Of a stretch of DNA of 64,000 nucleotides, positions 16,642 to 24,839 are shown piece after piece. The translations under genes were made by a program, and so were the position numbers. Numbering within the stretch: position 1 is the first letter of the stretch; each line of letters opens with the position of its first letter. Origin of the DNA: Gallaecimonas mangrovi (GTDB taxonomy: Bacteria; Pseudomonadota; Gammaproteobacteria; Enterobacterales; Gallaecimonadaceae); NCBI RefSeq assembly GCF_003367375.1, contig NZ_CP031416.1, positions 379,501 to 443,500 on the forward strand. The letters run 5' to 3'. The notes under the pieces are model-generated. The model was given only the letters and a program-made list of their open reading frames with translations. It had not been told where the DNA came from and made no database searches.

Positions 16642-17847
16642 TTATTTATCAGCGGTCATATGCATGCCGCGGGTTTCTTTACCGAAATTCACCAATATGG
16701 CGATAAGTACGGCAACAGTACCTGCCACCAGCGCCATGGCCAAGCCATAGTTGCCACCATGGTGGGCAGCAATATCCGATTGCAGTGGTCCGTTTACCGA
16801 CGCCAGCAGGTTACCGGTTTGGTAAACAAAGCTTGGCAATATGGCCCGAACGCCGGCAGGAACCAGCTCGTTAAGGTAAGACGGGATCACGCCCCAAGCC
16901 CCTTGCACCATGAACTGCATCAAGAAGGCGCCAACACCAATCATCATCGAACCGCTTGAGAATGCCCAAAGCGGCAGTACCGGCAGCGCCAGAATGGCGG
17001 CTAACATAATGGCTTTTTTGCGGCCAATTTTCTCGGACAGTGAGCCGAAGATTATCCCGCCGAGAATAGCGGCAATGTTATAGCAGATGGCGATAATGCT
17101 AACGGTGTGGGCATCAAATTGATGCTGCACTTTCAGGAAAGTGGGGTACATGTCCTGGGTGCCGTGGCTAAAAAAGTTAAAGCAGGTCATCAGCAGCACC
17201 ATAAACACGCACACTTTCCAGTGCTGTTTGATGATGGGCCACAGTGCCACTTTTTCATTGCGGGTTTGGGCGGCAAGCCAAGCAGGGGATTCAGGTACTT
17301 TGAAGTAGATGTAAGGCAGCAACAGAATAGGCAGCGCGCCAATCACAAACATGCCACGCCAGCCAACGAAGCTGTAAGCGACACCGAAGATGATGGAGGC
17401 AAGCAAGTAACCCGCAGGGTAACCGGCCTGGAATATCCCTGACATAAAGCCGCGCGAACGTTCCGGCACCGATTCCATCGCCAGCGCTGAGGCTACGCCC
17501 CAGATACCGCCCATGGCAACACCATAGATGACCCGCAGCACCATAAAGGCTTCCAGAGATGGCGACCAGGCAGTGAGCAGTTCAAAAATAGAAAACAACA
17601 CAATGTTGGCCATCAGTACCGGGCGGCGGCCATATTTCTCTGCCAAGCGGCCGAAGATCAGTGCGCCAATCGGCCTGACTGCCAGGGTCAACATGATCGA
17701 CAAAGATACGTCGGTAACAGATGCATGGAAGTTATTAGCCAGATCGCTTAAGACGAATACCAAGATAAAAAAATCGAAGGCATCGAGGGTCCAACTAGAA
17801 AAAGTTGCCAACGCTACATGGCGTTGTGTAGAGGTCCACTTAGACAT
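16642..17847 (-). CDS. MFS transporter of the sialate/carboxylate (SHS, NanT/lactate) group
   Basis: A 401-aa, 12-helix inner-membrane symporter. The start TLDAFDFFILVFVL carries the helix-1 Asp pattern of sialate/lactate:proton symporters. The loop 2-3 motif reads GRLAEKYGRRPVL and the repeat in the second half GSLSEKIGRKKAI. Conserved SVPERSRGFMSGIFQAGYPAGYL follows helix 4. The substrate is probably a carboxylate, not determinable here. ATG 17847 is preferred over TTG 17895. A terminator-like hairpin sits in the leader, suggesting attenuation. It follows acnA convergently. Confidence 0.85.
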   Translation of the reverse strand: MSKWTSTQRHVALATFSSWTLDAFDFFILVFVLSDLANNFHASVTDVSLSIMLTLAVRPIGALIFGRLAEKYGRRPVLMANIVLFSIFELLTAWSPSLEAFMVLRVIYGVAMGGIWGVASALAMESVPERSRGFMSGIFQAGYPAGYLLASIIFGVAYSFVGWRGMFVIGALPILLLPYIYFKVPESPAWLAAQTRNEKVALWPIIKQHWKVCVFMVLLMTCFNFFSHGTQDMYPTFLKVQHQFDAHTVSIIAICYNIAAILGGIIFGSLSEKIGRKKAIMLAAILALPVLPLWAFSSGSMMIGVGAFLMQFMVQGAWGVIPSYLNELVPAGVRAILPSFVYQTGNLLASVNGPLQSDIAAHHGGNYGLAMALVAGTVAVLIAILVNFGKETRGMHMTADK

Positions 17848-17883
17848 AAGGCTTTTATTCCTATATCTCTGCTGTATGCATTG

Positions 17884-17911
17884 AATAAAAAACAACCAGA
17901 AAGGTTGTTTT
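17884..17911 (-). terminator. Terminator-like hairpin in the leader of the MFS gene
   Basis: A 9-bp stem AAAACAACC/GGTTGTTTT with five-base loop (17889-17911), followed on the minus strand by more T. It lies about 40 bases before the MFS ATG and has no minus-strand gene upstream, so it would act as an attenuator or end a small RNA. Confidence 0.55.
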
Positions 17912-18552
17912 ATTAAGGGTGAGGCGAAGATTTAACAGCGCCCATCTTTATTTAGTTTTTATAACGATTTTCTTGAATATATATCATCTATAACAAGGCC
18001 TGCAATCCATATTAAAAATGACAATTGCATCAATTTTGTTATTTTATTTTTAAATTTACGTTTTAATTTTTATTTTTTATATTTAATAGACTAAATAAAA
18101 AACCAAATAAATATTTATCAGTATGTTATTTTTTATTGTGTTATCCGGGAGGGATGGCAGAGGTGTGGGTGAGTCGTCGACGAGAACGCGTGCGTTTTCT
18201 GCACAAAAATCAGCTTTATTAACGCTGTCTAATATCAGCTACTAGTATGAGGTTTTTATTTGTACTACAAATGATGGGTGTTGTCTTTTAACGCTGTTAA
18301 AACCAGATCCTAGCCAAGGCACTGCTTTTAAATTAACGAAAACAGTTTTTTATGTGCATAAATTAATTCAATTGTTTTGCTTTTGTTTTTATTAAATCAG
18401 TTTTCTGTGACTTTTTAGGGCCGTATTTCGTTAGGGCACGATGATAGCGCGGTGCTTTAAGACTTATCGCTTTATAAACAACAGGTTCCTTGCACTAGCC
18501 AATGCCTGAGTCTGATCTAGACTAAAGAGGCAGGCCAACCTAAGGAGCGCTA
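17912..18552. other. AT-rich intergenic region without recognisable genes
   Basis: About 640 bases, much richer in A and T than the neighbours, especially 17940-18130 and 18330-18420 with poly-T and poly-A runs. No supported coding frame was found. It separates the MFS gene from the small membrane protein gene. It may hold upstream promoter elements, H-NS-type silenced DNA, or a small RNA ending at the 17889-17911 hairpin. Confidence 0.5.
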
Positions 18553-18723
18553 ATGAAAGGGATCATCGGGCTTATTATTCTTATCGCCGATATTTTTGCG
18601 ATAGTGCAGGTGCTTAAAAGCGGTGCCCAACCCATTGAGAAGTTGCTTTGGGTGTTACTGATCTTGGTGTTGCCTGTGGTTGGGCTCATCATTTGGTTCT
18701 TTGCTGGCCCCGGCCGCAAATAG
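18553..18723 (+). CDS. Small membrane protein, PLDc_N (phospholipase D N-terminal) family
   Basis: A 56-residue protein with two hydrophobic helices (about 2-20 and 32-50) joined by KSGAQPIEKLLW and ending FFAGPGRK. The pattern helix - (S)G - E-K-LLW-ILL-V-P-GLI-WFF-GPGRK is the PLDc_N module otherwise found at the start of cardiolipin synthases, here free-standing. Role unknown. ATG 18553 follows AAGGAGCGC. The next gene begins 21 bases downstream and is probably co-transcribed. Confidence 0.8.
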   Translation: MKGIIGLIILIADIFAIVQVLKSGAQPIEKLLWVLLILVLPVVGLIIWFFAGPGRK

Positions 18724-18744
18724 GGCTTTAACAAGGATGTCATT

Positions 18745-19086
18745 ATGCTAAGGGATGTATTTCAGTCCATGCGGGCCCGCCGTTTGCTGCGGGCTACACC
18801 ACAGCTGCTGGTTAAGCAGTTCTCCTCTCTTCCCAGTTACACACCGGCGCAAGTAGATTGGGCGCTAAAAAAGTCGTTGGGCAAATTACCCAATCATCGC
18901 TACCTCGCTTATGCCTTGTTCTGCGATAAGGAAGACTTCCTGCAAGTGACCGGTGAGTCACTACATACTTGGGAGAGCTGTCGGCGGCAACTTGGCCGCG
19001 CGCTCTTTGCCGGGCGCAGCGACTTTACGATGCGCGAAGTGATTCAATTGGCGGAACATGAAGCAGAGTATGAATCCAGCCACTAA
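18745..19086 (+). CDS. Conserved small cytoplasmic protein of unknown function
   Basis: A 113-residue soluble protein that is basic at the N-terminus (MRARRLLRATPQLLVKQF) and acidic at the end (LAEHEAEYESSH). It has PSYTPAQVDWALKK and YLAYALFCDKEDF segments that look like a small helical family, possibly DUF6559-like (from memory, not checked). It shares a transcript with the PLDc_N protein and ends at a terminator. No function is proposed. Confidence 0.7.
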   Translation: MLRDVFQSMRARRLLRATPQLLVKQFSSLPSYTPAQVDWALKKSLGKLPNHRYLAYALFCDKEDFLQVTGESLHTWESCRRQLGRALFAGRSDFTMREVIQLAEHEAEYESSH

Positions 19087-19106
19087 CTTGCTGATCACTG
19101 TGAGAT

Positions 19107-19130
19107 AAAAGCGCCCATTGGGGCGTTTTT
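19107..19130 (+). terminator. Intrinsic terminator after the small-gene pair
   Basis: GCGCCC-attg-GGGCGT stem followed by T6. Confidence 0.8.
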
Positions 19131-19210
19131 TGCTGTTCAAGGCTTTACCCGTGGCGCTGTTCGACTTTGGCAACATGCCAGGTGCATTGAATTGCTTGGG
19201 GGGGCATTGG

Positions 19211-19492
19211 ATGTTGAGAAAACGCCTGTGGTTCGGTTTGGTGCTGGCGGTGCAGTTTTATTCCTTCCGCGACATCGAGCTGGGCTCGGTGCCACTGGCC
19301 ATGTTCGGCGCGCTGCTGTTTATGGTGCTGAAAATGCCCAGCCCGGATATCCCTCTAAATGCCGGGACTCGCCCCGGCGGGCGACTTACTTTCTGGTTAC
19401 GGCGGCCATCCTCGCCCGCCGCCCTCTGGGCCATCGTCGCTGTGCTCCGATGTTCAAAATCACTCCCGATGATTTTGTGTCCAAGAAAGTAA
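19211..19492 (+). CDS. Putative short membrane protein with a tail encoded by a repeat element
   Basis: ATG 19211 opens a 93-codon frame. The first ~45 residues look real: basic MLRKRLW and then two hydrophobic stretches around FRDIELGSVPLAMFG. From about 19359 the frame enters an interspersed repeat and reads low-complexity sequence to a TAA at 19492. Either a small gene has had its end replaced by the repeat, or the frame is chance. The ribosome site is only a G run. Confidence 0.35.
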   Translation: MLRKRLWFGLVLAVQFYSFRDIELGSVPLAMFGALLFMVLKMPSPDIPLNAGTRPGGRLTFWLRRPSSPAALWAIVAVLRCSKSLPMILCPRK

Positions 19493-19565
19493 GCGAGGCC
19501 GCCGAGGCAAAGAAGGACCCCCGGCGTTACGCGGTGTCCTTACTTCTGGTCGCTTGCCGCTGACC
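19359..19565 (+). repeat. Interspersed palindromic repeat, copy A
   Basis: Starts ATGCCGGGACTCGCCCCGGCG and contains a TTACTTTCT/AGAAAGTAA outer pair. It shares GGGCCATCGTCGC and CCGATGTTCAAAATC with inverted copy C. The core hairpin at 19455-19477 has arms CAAAATCA/TGATTTTG. Confidence 0.75.
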
Positions 19566-19599
19566 GCTCCCGCCAATAAGGTGGTTACTCGCGTCGTCC

Positions 19600-19680
19600 A
19601 TGACACTCGCCCTTCGGGTTATTGTCGTAGGGCTCCAATATTCAAAAACGTTCCTGACGTTTTTGTCACTAAAAGGGACC
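19600..19680 (+). repeat. Interspersed palindromic repeat, degenerate copy B
   Basis: Shares CGCCCTTCGGG, ATTGTCG and the core hairpin with copies A and C. Here the arms are CAAAAACGT/ACGTTTTTG (19643-19665). The arm sequence changed on both sides, so the pairing is kept. Confidence 0.65.
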
Positions 19681-19849
19681 CCAAGAGCAGCATCTCCAAA
19701 TCCCACTTAGCTGCTGGCTAACATGCTTCGTTCTTAGATCGGGACAGGGAAGCCGTCTGCTAATAGGCAAATGTACTTTCAGGGGAGATTATTTATTGGT
19801 TGCGGGTTTTTGGCATTGATTCAACGAAGCAGCAATCGTCCAGATACTT

Positions 19850-20158
19850 CATATCCAGATGGTGAGACCCCGGAGCCCGTTAAGTGGAGCGCTTCGCTGG
19901 CGGAAGTGGAGGGGCAGCCGAGACAAGGAAGTCGAGGCAGGTTCATACGTGCTGGGAGCGCGTATGAACCGGTGAACCGGGAACGACTAGAAGCGAAGAC
20001 GTCGCGGAACATGGGCGGTGCTTTTGGGTACTTTGTGCGACAAAATCGTCAGGAACGATTTTGAACATCGGCGCACCGCGACGATGGCCCGAAGGGCGAA
20101 GGCCAAGGATGGCTTGAGTAAAACAAAGTACCCCGCCCGCCGGTGCGGGAACCGGCAT
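19850..20158 (-). repeat. Interspersed palindromic repeat, inverted copy C with extension
   Basis: The reverse complement of 20158 back to about 20018 matches copy A: ATGCCGG, CCGGCGGGCG, GGCCATCCT, GGGCCATCGTCGC and CCGATGTTCAAAATC. The core hairpin at 20041-20063 has arms CAAAATCGT/ACGATTTTG. A further repeat-like arm extends to about 19850 with its own TTCATACG/CGTATGAA inverted repeat. No transposase is present, so it is a non-autonomous element. Confidence 0.7.
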
Positions 20159-20317
20159 ATAAAAAGCTGTGCTGAAGGCACGCCAGCAAGCTCTTTCTAA
20201 ATAACTGTTCCTAATTGTGAACCACCCTATGCTGCTTCAGCCTACGAAAACAGGGCCTTTAAAGAGTGCCAAGGTGATCTACTATTCTGCACAGCTATTT
20301 AGCGAAATATTATAAAT
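20159..20317. other. Short spacer between repeats and abiJ-like gene
   Basis: Unannotated sequence at the 3' side of the AbiJ-like gene. Composition shifts from GC-rich repeat to AT-rich at about 20200. No terminator or gene is seen. Confidence 0.4.
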
Positions 20318-21142
20318 TCATGAGATTTTTGCGTATTTTGCTTTCAGGAAGTTGATAAAAGATGAACATGTGACGAGGAAGTACTTCGCATCGTTCATAT
20401 CAAGGGAAGGCTCAGAAAGCATTGCGTGTCGTATGCCACCTGCATCAGAAGTATAACCATAAAGTGCAGCAAACCCTGACTTCAGAGAACTGTGTAATCC
20501 GTACTCCTTCTCCAACGTGTTTAGAACCTGACCTAAAGTTGCTTTTTTTTGACCTGTCAACTCTTTGGCAATACTTTCAACAGCCGAAATGGATTCTTTT
20601 ATTGAGTTCCGGTAGTCTGGAGCTTCTTTATTTGCCAAGTGCTGTATTGCCTGACGTATATGCTTCTGTGCACCTTCGAATGGACCAGTTTCTATTGATT
20701 TTTGAATCTCTTCTATTTCAAAATTATCACTTACAGGTACAATTAAATTATCAATTATTCGATAACCTGATAATTCTCTTTCTAAGACAATGTTTAATGA
20801 AGCCGATAATCGAGGTTCTTTTTCATTTTTTATGATAAACTCTACAAAGTCATACACTTCATTCCATTTACATGTGAAAAAGTATTTATCGATCATCCTT
20901 ATAATTTCATCAGGATTTTCAGGAATTGAGTCAACTCTTTTTTTAAAATGATGGTTCCATAATTTACGGCTAAAAAAATGCAATCCTGATGGTTCACCAT
21001 AAAAACTTGTTTTAAAACTGCTCCTTCTGAATAGCATTGTATCCAAAGTGTTCCAAATTGATATTCTAAGAGCTTCATTCATGCTTTCAGTTTGGATAAT
21101 GTCACTGATATTTATTAAGCCCATCCTTTGGCTAAAATTCAT
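20318..21142 (-). CDS. AbiJ N-terminal-domain-4 family protein (abortive infection type)
   Basis: A 274-aa soluble protein. It matches from memory the AbiJ_NTD4 family: FSQRMG start, W(N)EVYDFVEFII, NIVLERELSGYR, then the widely conserved DYRNSIKESISAVES block, KATLGQVLNTLE and LYGYTSDAGGIRHAMLSE. Such proteins occur in phage-defence systems related to lactococcal AbiJ, with mechanism mostly unknown. The gene is clearly AT-richer than its neighbours, suggesting transfer. Its ATG overlaps the elaA TAA (TAATG), making it the distal gene of yheU-prkB-nudix-elaA. Confidence 0.8.
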   Translation of the reverse strand: MNFSQRMGLINISDIIQTESMNEALRISIWNTLDTMLFRRSSFKTSFYGEPSGLHFFSRKLWNHHFKKRVDSIPENPDEIIRMIDKYFFTCKWNEVYDFVEFIIKNEKEPRLSASLNIVLERELSGYRIIDNLIVPVSDNFEIEEIQKSIETGPFEGAQKHIRQAIQHLANKEAPDYRNSIKESISAVESIAKELTGQKKATLGQVLNTLEKEYGLHSSLKSGFAALYGYTSDAGGIRHAMLSEPSLDMNDAKYFLVTCSSFINFLKAKYAKIS

Positions 21143-21594
21143 TAGTTTATCTCCTTAACCATATCAATATGCGGTATCCCATCCTCTAGATACTCCTCAC
21201 CAGCAGCCACAAAACCATAGCGGCCATAAAAACCTTGCAGGTGTGCTTGTGCGCCGAGCTTGATGGGGTAGTCAGGAAAATACTTGCCGATATAAGTGAG
21301 CGCGGTTTCCATCAGGCCGTGGCCTAGCTTGCGGTTGCGGGCCGAGGCTTCGGTAACCACTCGGCCTATGATCACTCGGCCATTATTTAAGGCCGGGTCG
21401 AGAATGCGCAGGTAAGCCAGCAGTTTGCCGTCTTCCCAAGCCATAAGATGGTAGGTATCACCCACTAAGTCCTGGCCGTCTACTTCTGGATAAGGGCAGT
21501 TTTGCTCAACCACAAAAACATTGGTGCGCAGCGCCAAAATGGCATAAAGCTCGGCAACGCTGAGCTGCTGTTGGTGTTTGATAAGCCAGTTCAT
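21142..21594 (-). CDS. elaA: GNAT acetyltransferase, ElaA family
   Basis: A 150-residue GNAT-fold protein matching E. coli ElaA (153 aa): LRTNVFVVEQNCPYPEVDGQDL, the acetyl-CoA-binding segment IGRVVTEASARNRKLGHGLM, LGAQAHLQGFYGRYGF and DGIPHIDM. The natural acceptor is unknown. The ATG overlaps the Nudix stop (ATGA) and its TAA overlaps the AbiJ-like ATG. Confidence 0.92.
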   Translation of the reverse strand: MNWLIKHQQQLSVAELYAILALRTNVFVVEQNCPYPEVDGQDLVGDTYHLMAWEDGKLLAYLRILDPALNNGRVIIGRVVTEASARNRKLGHGLMETALTYIGKYFPDYPIKLGAQAHLQGFYGRYGFVAAGEEYLEDGIPHIDMVKEIN

Positions 21595-22088
21595 AGGTAG
21601 GGCAAGAATCCTTGAAAACGACGAAAGCCATCAAGGCTGTCGGGGGTAAAAGCCGGGCCTTGGCTGCTAAGCACCTGGTTTAGCGGCAGCCATTCAAAGC
21701 TGGTAACCTCGTTATCTTGTGGCTGTACCGGGCCGTTGTGGCGGCAGCCGTATGCAACGCCAAAGCTATAATTGCCTTCGCTTTTATGCAAAAACTTACC
21801 CAGCAACTTTAGTGGGCCTTCAAGACCGAGTTCTTCTGCCAGTTCACGCTTGGCGCAGTCGAGATAAGATTCTTGCCAGTCAACAACACCACCGGCTGCC
21901 AAGTCGCGAAGACCTGGGCAGTAACGCTTAGCCAGGGAGCGAGTTTGTACGCACAGCTCGTTCTGATCGTTAAGCACATAGATAAAGGTGGTGCGGTGAA
22001 TCTTTTCGCCAAAGGCGAAGTCTTTTCGTAACACCCGCGCCAGCGGTTGGTCGCGGTCGTCTACCTCGACTATCCATTCTTCATGCAT
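21591..22088 (-). CDS. Nudix hydrolase, YfcD/isopentenyl-diphosphate isomerase-like
   Basis: A 165-residue cytoplasmic Nudix protein. An intact Nudix box GGVVDWQESYLDCAKRELAE (GX5EX7RE) is followed by ELGLEG. The flanks (HRTTFIYVLN near residue 30, SEGNYSFGVAYGC) match YfcD-type proteins related to IPP isomerase; substrate unknown. I chose ATG 22088, which overlaps the prkB end by eight bases, rather than TTG 22115. Confidence 0.88.
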   Translation of the reverse strand: MHEEWIVEVDDRDQPLARVLRKDFAFGEKIHRTTFIYVLNDQNELCVQTRSLAKRYCPGLRDLAAGGVVDWQESYLDCAKRELAEELGLEGPLKLLGKFLHKSEGNYSFGVAYGCRHNGPVQPQDNEVTSFEWLPLNQVLSSQGPAFTPDSLDGFRRFQGFLPYL

Positions 22089-22947
22089 AACGCTGTTCCA
22101 GCAGTTTGCGCACAATGGGGCGCAAAATCAGTTCCATGGCCAAGCCCATTTTACCGCCCGGTACCACTAGCGTATTCATGCGGGAAATAAAGGAGCCGTG
22201 GATCATTTGCAGCAGATAAGGAAAGTCCACCTGCGGCATATTACGAAACCGTACCACTACCAAGGTTTCATCGGCTGTAGGAATGGCTTTGGCCGAAAAG
22301 GGGTTGGAGGTATCTACCATCGGTACCCGCTGAAAGTTAATGTGGGTGCGGGAGAATTGTGGGGTGATGAAGTTAAAGTAGTCGTCCATGGAACGAACGA
22401 TAGATTCGCGCACCTTATCACGGCTGTGGCCACGCTCTTCGGTGTCGCGAATGATTTTTTGGATCCACTCCAAGTTGACAATGGGCACCATGCCCACCAG
22501 TAAATCCACATGCTGGGCGACATCAACGTGGTCGGTTTTAACACCACCATGCAGCCCTTCATAAAACATTAAATCGGTATTATCCGGCAGCGGGTGCCAA
22601 GGGGTAAAAGTGCCCGGTAATTGGTTATGAGGTACGGCTTCATCAAAGGTATGCAGATACTTGCGGGTTTCACCCGAGCCTTGCTTGCCGTATTGCCCAA
22701 ACAGCTTTTCTAGCTTTTCTAAATCGTTCGATTCTTCGCCAAAATGGCTGATGTGGCGGCCTTCATCGCGGGCTTTTCGGACCGCAGCTTGCATTTCTTG
22801 GCGGGTGTAACGGTGAAAGGCGTCACCATTAACAAAGGCAGCGTTAACGCCTTCGGCGGCAAAGATATGTTGAAAAGCCAGACTTGTGGTGGTGGTGCCT
22901 GCACCACTGGAACCGGTAACAGCAATAACGGGATGACGCTTAGACAT
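22081..22947 (-). CDS. prkB: Phosphoribulokinase/uridine kinase-family protein PrkB
   Basis: A 288-aa P-loop kinase matching E. coli PrkB (289 aa). P-loop GSSGAGTTT (Walker A with T in place of K), [21 protein letters not shown], and [22 protein letters not shown]-type C-terminal elements are seen. The physiological substrate is not established. No RuBisCO genes are present, so a Calvin cycle role is not implied. ATG 22947 is used; TTG 22971 is weaker. It overlaps the end of yheU by eight bases, the same yheU-prkB pairing as in E. coli. Confidence 0.92.
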   Translation of the reverse strand: MSKRHPVIAVTGSSGAGTTTTSLAFQHIFAAEGVNAAFVNGDAFHRYTRQEMQAAVRKARDEGRHISHFGEESNDLEKLEKLFGQYGKQGSGETRKYLHTFDEAVPHNQLPGTFTPWHPLPDNTDLMFYEGLHGGVKTDHVDVAQHVDLLVGMVPIVNLEWIQKIIRDTEERGHSRDKVRESIVRSMDDYFNFITPQFSRTHINFQRVPMVDTSNPFSAKAIPTADETLVVVRFRNMPQVDFPYLLQMIHGSFISRMNTLVVPGGKMGLAMELILRPIVRKLLEQRYA

Positions 22948-23161
22948 GGGGAACCTGGTCCTTGGAGACAATGTTCAGGGTTTCATGATGCTCAGACCAG
23001 AGCAACACCGCTTCGCCACTGGCTAGCTGAGCCTTTACCTGAGCCACCTTTTCGGCCAAGGGCACTTCCTGGTCACCATAATCCGTACCCTCGCGCAGCA
23101 CAAAATGCTCGATGATGCTCTCAAGAGTATCGGCTTCCAAAGCCTGCCAGGGCACTATCAT
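22940..23161 (-). CDS. yheU: YheU/UPF0270 family protein
   Basis: A 73-residue acidic cytoplasmic protein: [29 protein letters not shown] is the UPF0270 signature. Function unknown. ATG 23161 follows AGGAACC. First gene of the operon yheU-prkB-nudix-elaA-abiJ-like. Confidence 0.92.
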   Translation of the reverse strand: MIVPWQALEADTLESIIEHFVLREGTDYGDQEVPLAEKVAQVKAQLASGEAVLLWSEHHETLNIVSKDQVPHV

Positions 23162-23251
23162 GGTGGTTCCTCAGTTCAGCCAGGCCCTCCAGTTTAGCAA
23201 GAAAGTGCCCTGTGCCAACCTGGCAGTAACACTAAGGTTGGCCGCCGCCGG

Positions 23252-23863
23252 TTAAGTGGCGGGGGATAGCAGCAATAGTACCGCCAGAAAGGTCATTAAC
23301 AGTGCGGTGAAACCGTCGATTATCTGCCAGGCGCGGGGCTTTGATAATACCGGCGCCAGGCGGCTTGCCAGCAAGCTTAAGCCAAAGAACCACAGCACCG
23401 ATGTAGTCATGGCGCCCAGTGCGAAGGCCCATTTCCCTTGCTGCTCTTGGCCCGCCAGAGTACCCATAATAAAAGCCGTTTCCAAAAACACCTGTGGGTT
23501 AGCCAAGGTTACGGCTAATGCTGCCACTAGGGCTTGTTTTCGAGATAGCCGTTTTTGCGGCAGTGCATTAAGGCCATGCAATTGGCCAACGCGCCGGGCG
23601 GCTTGCCAAGCAAGATAAAAAAGATACAGGCTGCCAAGGTATTGAAGCGCCCTTATCAGGGTTGGCATGCTGGCCAAGAAGGTCGCCAGCCCTACTACCC
23701 CAAGGCCAATAAACAGCAGGTCAAAAAAGGTACAGACCGAGGCTACTAGCCAATGGTGTTCTCTTTTTAAGCCCTGAGTTAAAACAAAAGCGTTTTGGGC
23801 GCCAATGGCCAAAATAAGGCCTGAGGCAGTGAACAATCCCTTGGCGAAGATAAGAATAAACAT
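23252..23863 (-). CDS. argO: LysE-family arginine exporter
   Basis: A 203-aa inner-membrane exporter with six helices. The helix-1 segment GLILAIGAQNAFVLTQGL and the paired ANPQVFLETAFIMG carry the LysE hallmark (two NxF/NPQ elements). It is divergent from argP with a 93-base AT-rich control region, as in E. coli, so ArgP activation by arginine is expected. Confidence 0.93.
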   Translation of the reverse strand: MFILIFAKGLFTASGLILAIGAQNAFVLTQGLKREHHWLVASVCTFFDLLFIGLGVVGLATFLASMPTLIRALQYLGSLYLFYLAWQAARRVGQLHGLNALPQKRLSRKQALVAALAVTLANPQVFLETAFIMGTLAGQEQQGKWAFALGAMTTSVLWFFGLSLLASRLAPVLSKPRAWQIIDGFTALLMTFLAVLLLLSPAT

Positions 23864-23956
23864 GCGCTTTTGCCTAAAAAATATTCTGGATGTCAGGCTA
23901 GTGCGCTTTCGTTATTATAAAAAGAAATATTATCCAATAATCTATTAATTAAAATT
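23864..23956. promoter_or_regulatory. argO-argP divergent control region
   Basis: An AT-rich 93-base spacer expected to hold the ArgP site and both promoters. AAATATT and AATATT dyads near 23879 and 23926 could be ArgP contacts. Placement follows the known argO/argP arrangement. Confidence 0.5.
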
Positions 23957-24835
23957 ATGCAGCTAGATCCCAAACACCTCGCCGCGCTGGCCGCGGTGGT
24001 TGAACAAGGCTCCTTTGAACAGGCCGCCCGTTGGCTCAACCTGACACAAGGGTCCATTTCTCTTCGTATTCGCGCCTTGGAAGAACGCCTTGGCGGGCCG
24101 GTTGTGGTGCGCAGTCAGCCTATTCGCCTTACCGAACTCGGGCAGGTGTTATACCGCCATTACCAAGAGTTGCAGTTGTTGTCGGCCGAGTTGGCAGCAA
24201 GGTTGCCGCAGCTAAACGACGAGCGGCCGCGTATTCGTATTGCCCTGAATGCTGACAGCCTAGCCACCTGGTTTTTAGATGCGATGGCCGAAGTAAAAGA
24301 GCAGCTGTTGGTGGATCTTCTGGTCATGGACCAAGACATTACCCACGAGAAATTAAAAGATGGCGAGGTACTGGCAGCGGTCAGCGCCTTTGGCCAGCCG
24401 GTACAAGGCTGTAATGCCAACTTCTTGGGTGCCATGCCTTATACCGCCATTGCCAGCCCAGAATATGCTGCCGAATATTTCCCCGAAGGCCCTACCACCG
24501 AGGCTTTTAAAGCGGCCACTGCCATGGTTTATGGCCATCACGACAACTTGCTGCTGCAATTTTTGAATCCCTGGCAGTTAAAAGACGGCGACTTTGCGGT
24601 GCATACCATGCCAGCCGCGCAAAGTTTTGTAGATGCGGCGATTAAAGGCCTGGCGTGGACGCTGGTGCCCGTGTGGCAAGCACAAGAAGCTATCGATAGT
24701 GGCCGGGTGGTGGAGCTAACGCCCAAAGATCGCATCAAGGTGCGGCTTTACTGGCATTACCGTCGCCTGGACGCCAGCCCGTTACAGTCGCTTACCGAAG
24801 CGGTGATGAAAGCCACGGCGGCGCTGCGTAATTAA
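23957..24835 (+). CDS. argP: LysR-family regulator ArgP
   Basis: A 292-aa LysR regulator close to E. coli ArgP (297 aa). Helix-turn-helix: FEQAARWLNLTQGSISLRIRALEERLG. Co-inducer domain with RIALNADSLATWFLDA and DQDITHEKLKDGEVLAAVS, as in ArgP. It senses arginine and lysine and controls argO next door. It converges on yheT with a 4-base gap. Confidence 0.93.
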   Translation: MQLDPKHLAALAAVVEQGSFEQAARWLNLTQGSISLRIRALEERLGGPVVVRSQPIRLTELGQVLYRHYQELQLLSAELAARLPQLNDERPRIRIALNADSLATWFLDAMAEVKEQLLVDLLVMDQDITHEKLKDGEVLAAVSAFGQPVQGCNANFLGAMPYTAIASPEYAAEYFPEGPTTEAFKAATAMVYGHHDNLLLQFLNPWQLKDGDFAVHTMPAAQSFVDAAIKGLAWTLVPVWQAQEAIDSGRVVELTPKDRIKVRLYWHYRRLDASPLQSLTEAVMKATAALRN

Positions 24836-24839
24836 CGGC

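Noticed and set aside
19140-20317. Insertion sequence or prophage
   Set aside because: No transposase, integrase or direct target repeats were found; only non-autonomous repeats.
22081-22947. prkB as evidence for a Calvin cycle
   Set aside because: PrkB of this family is common in heterotrophs and there is no RuBisCO gene in the window.
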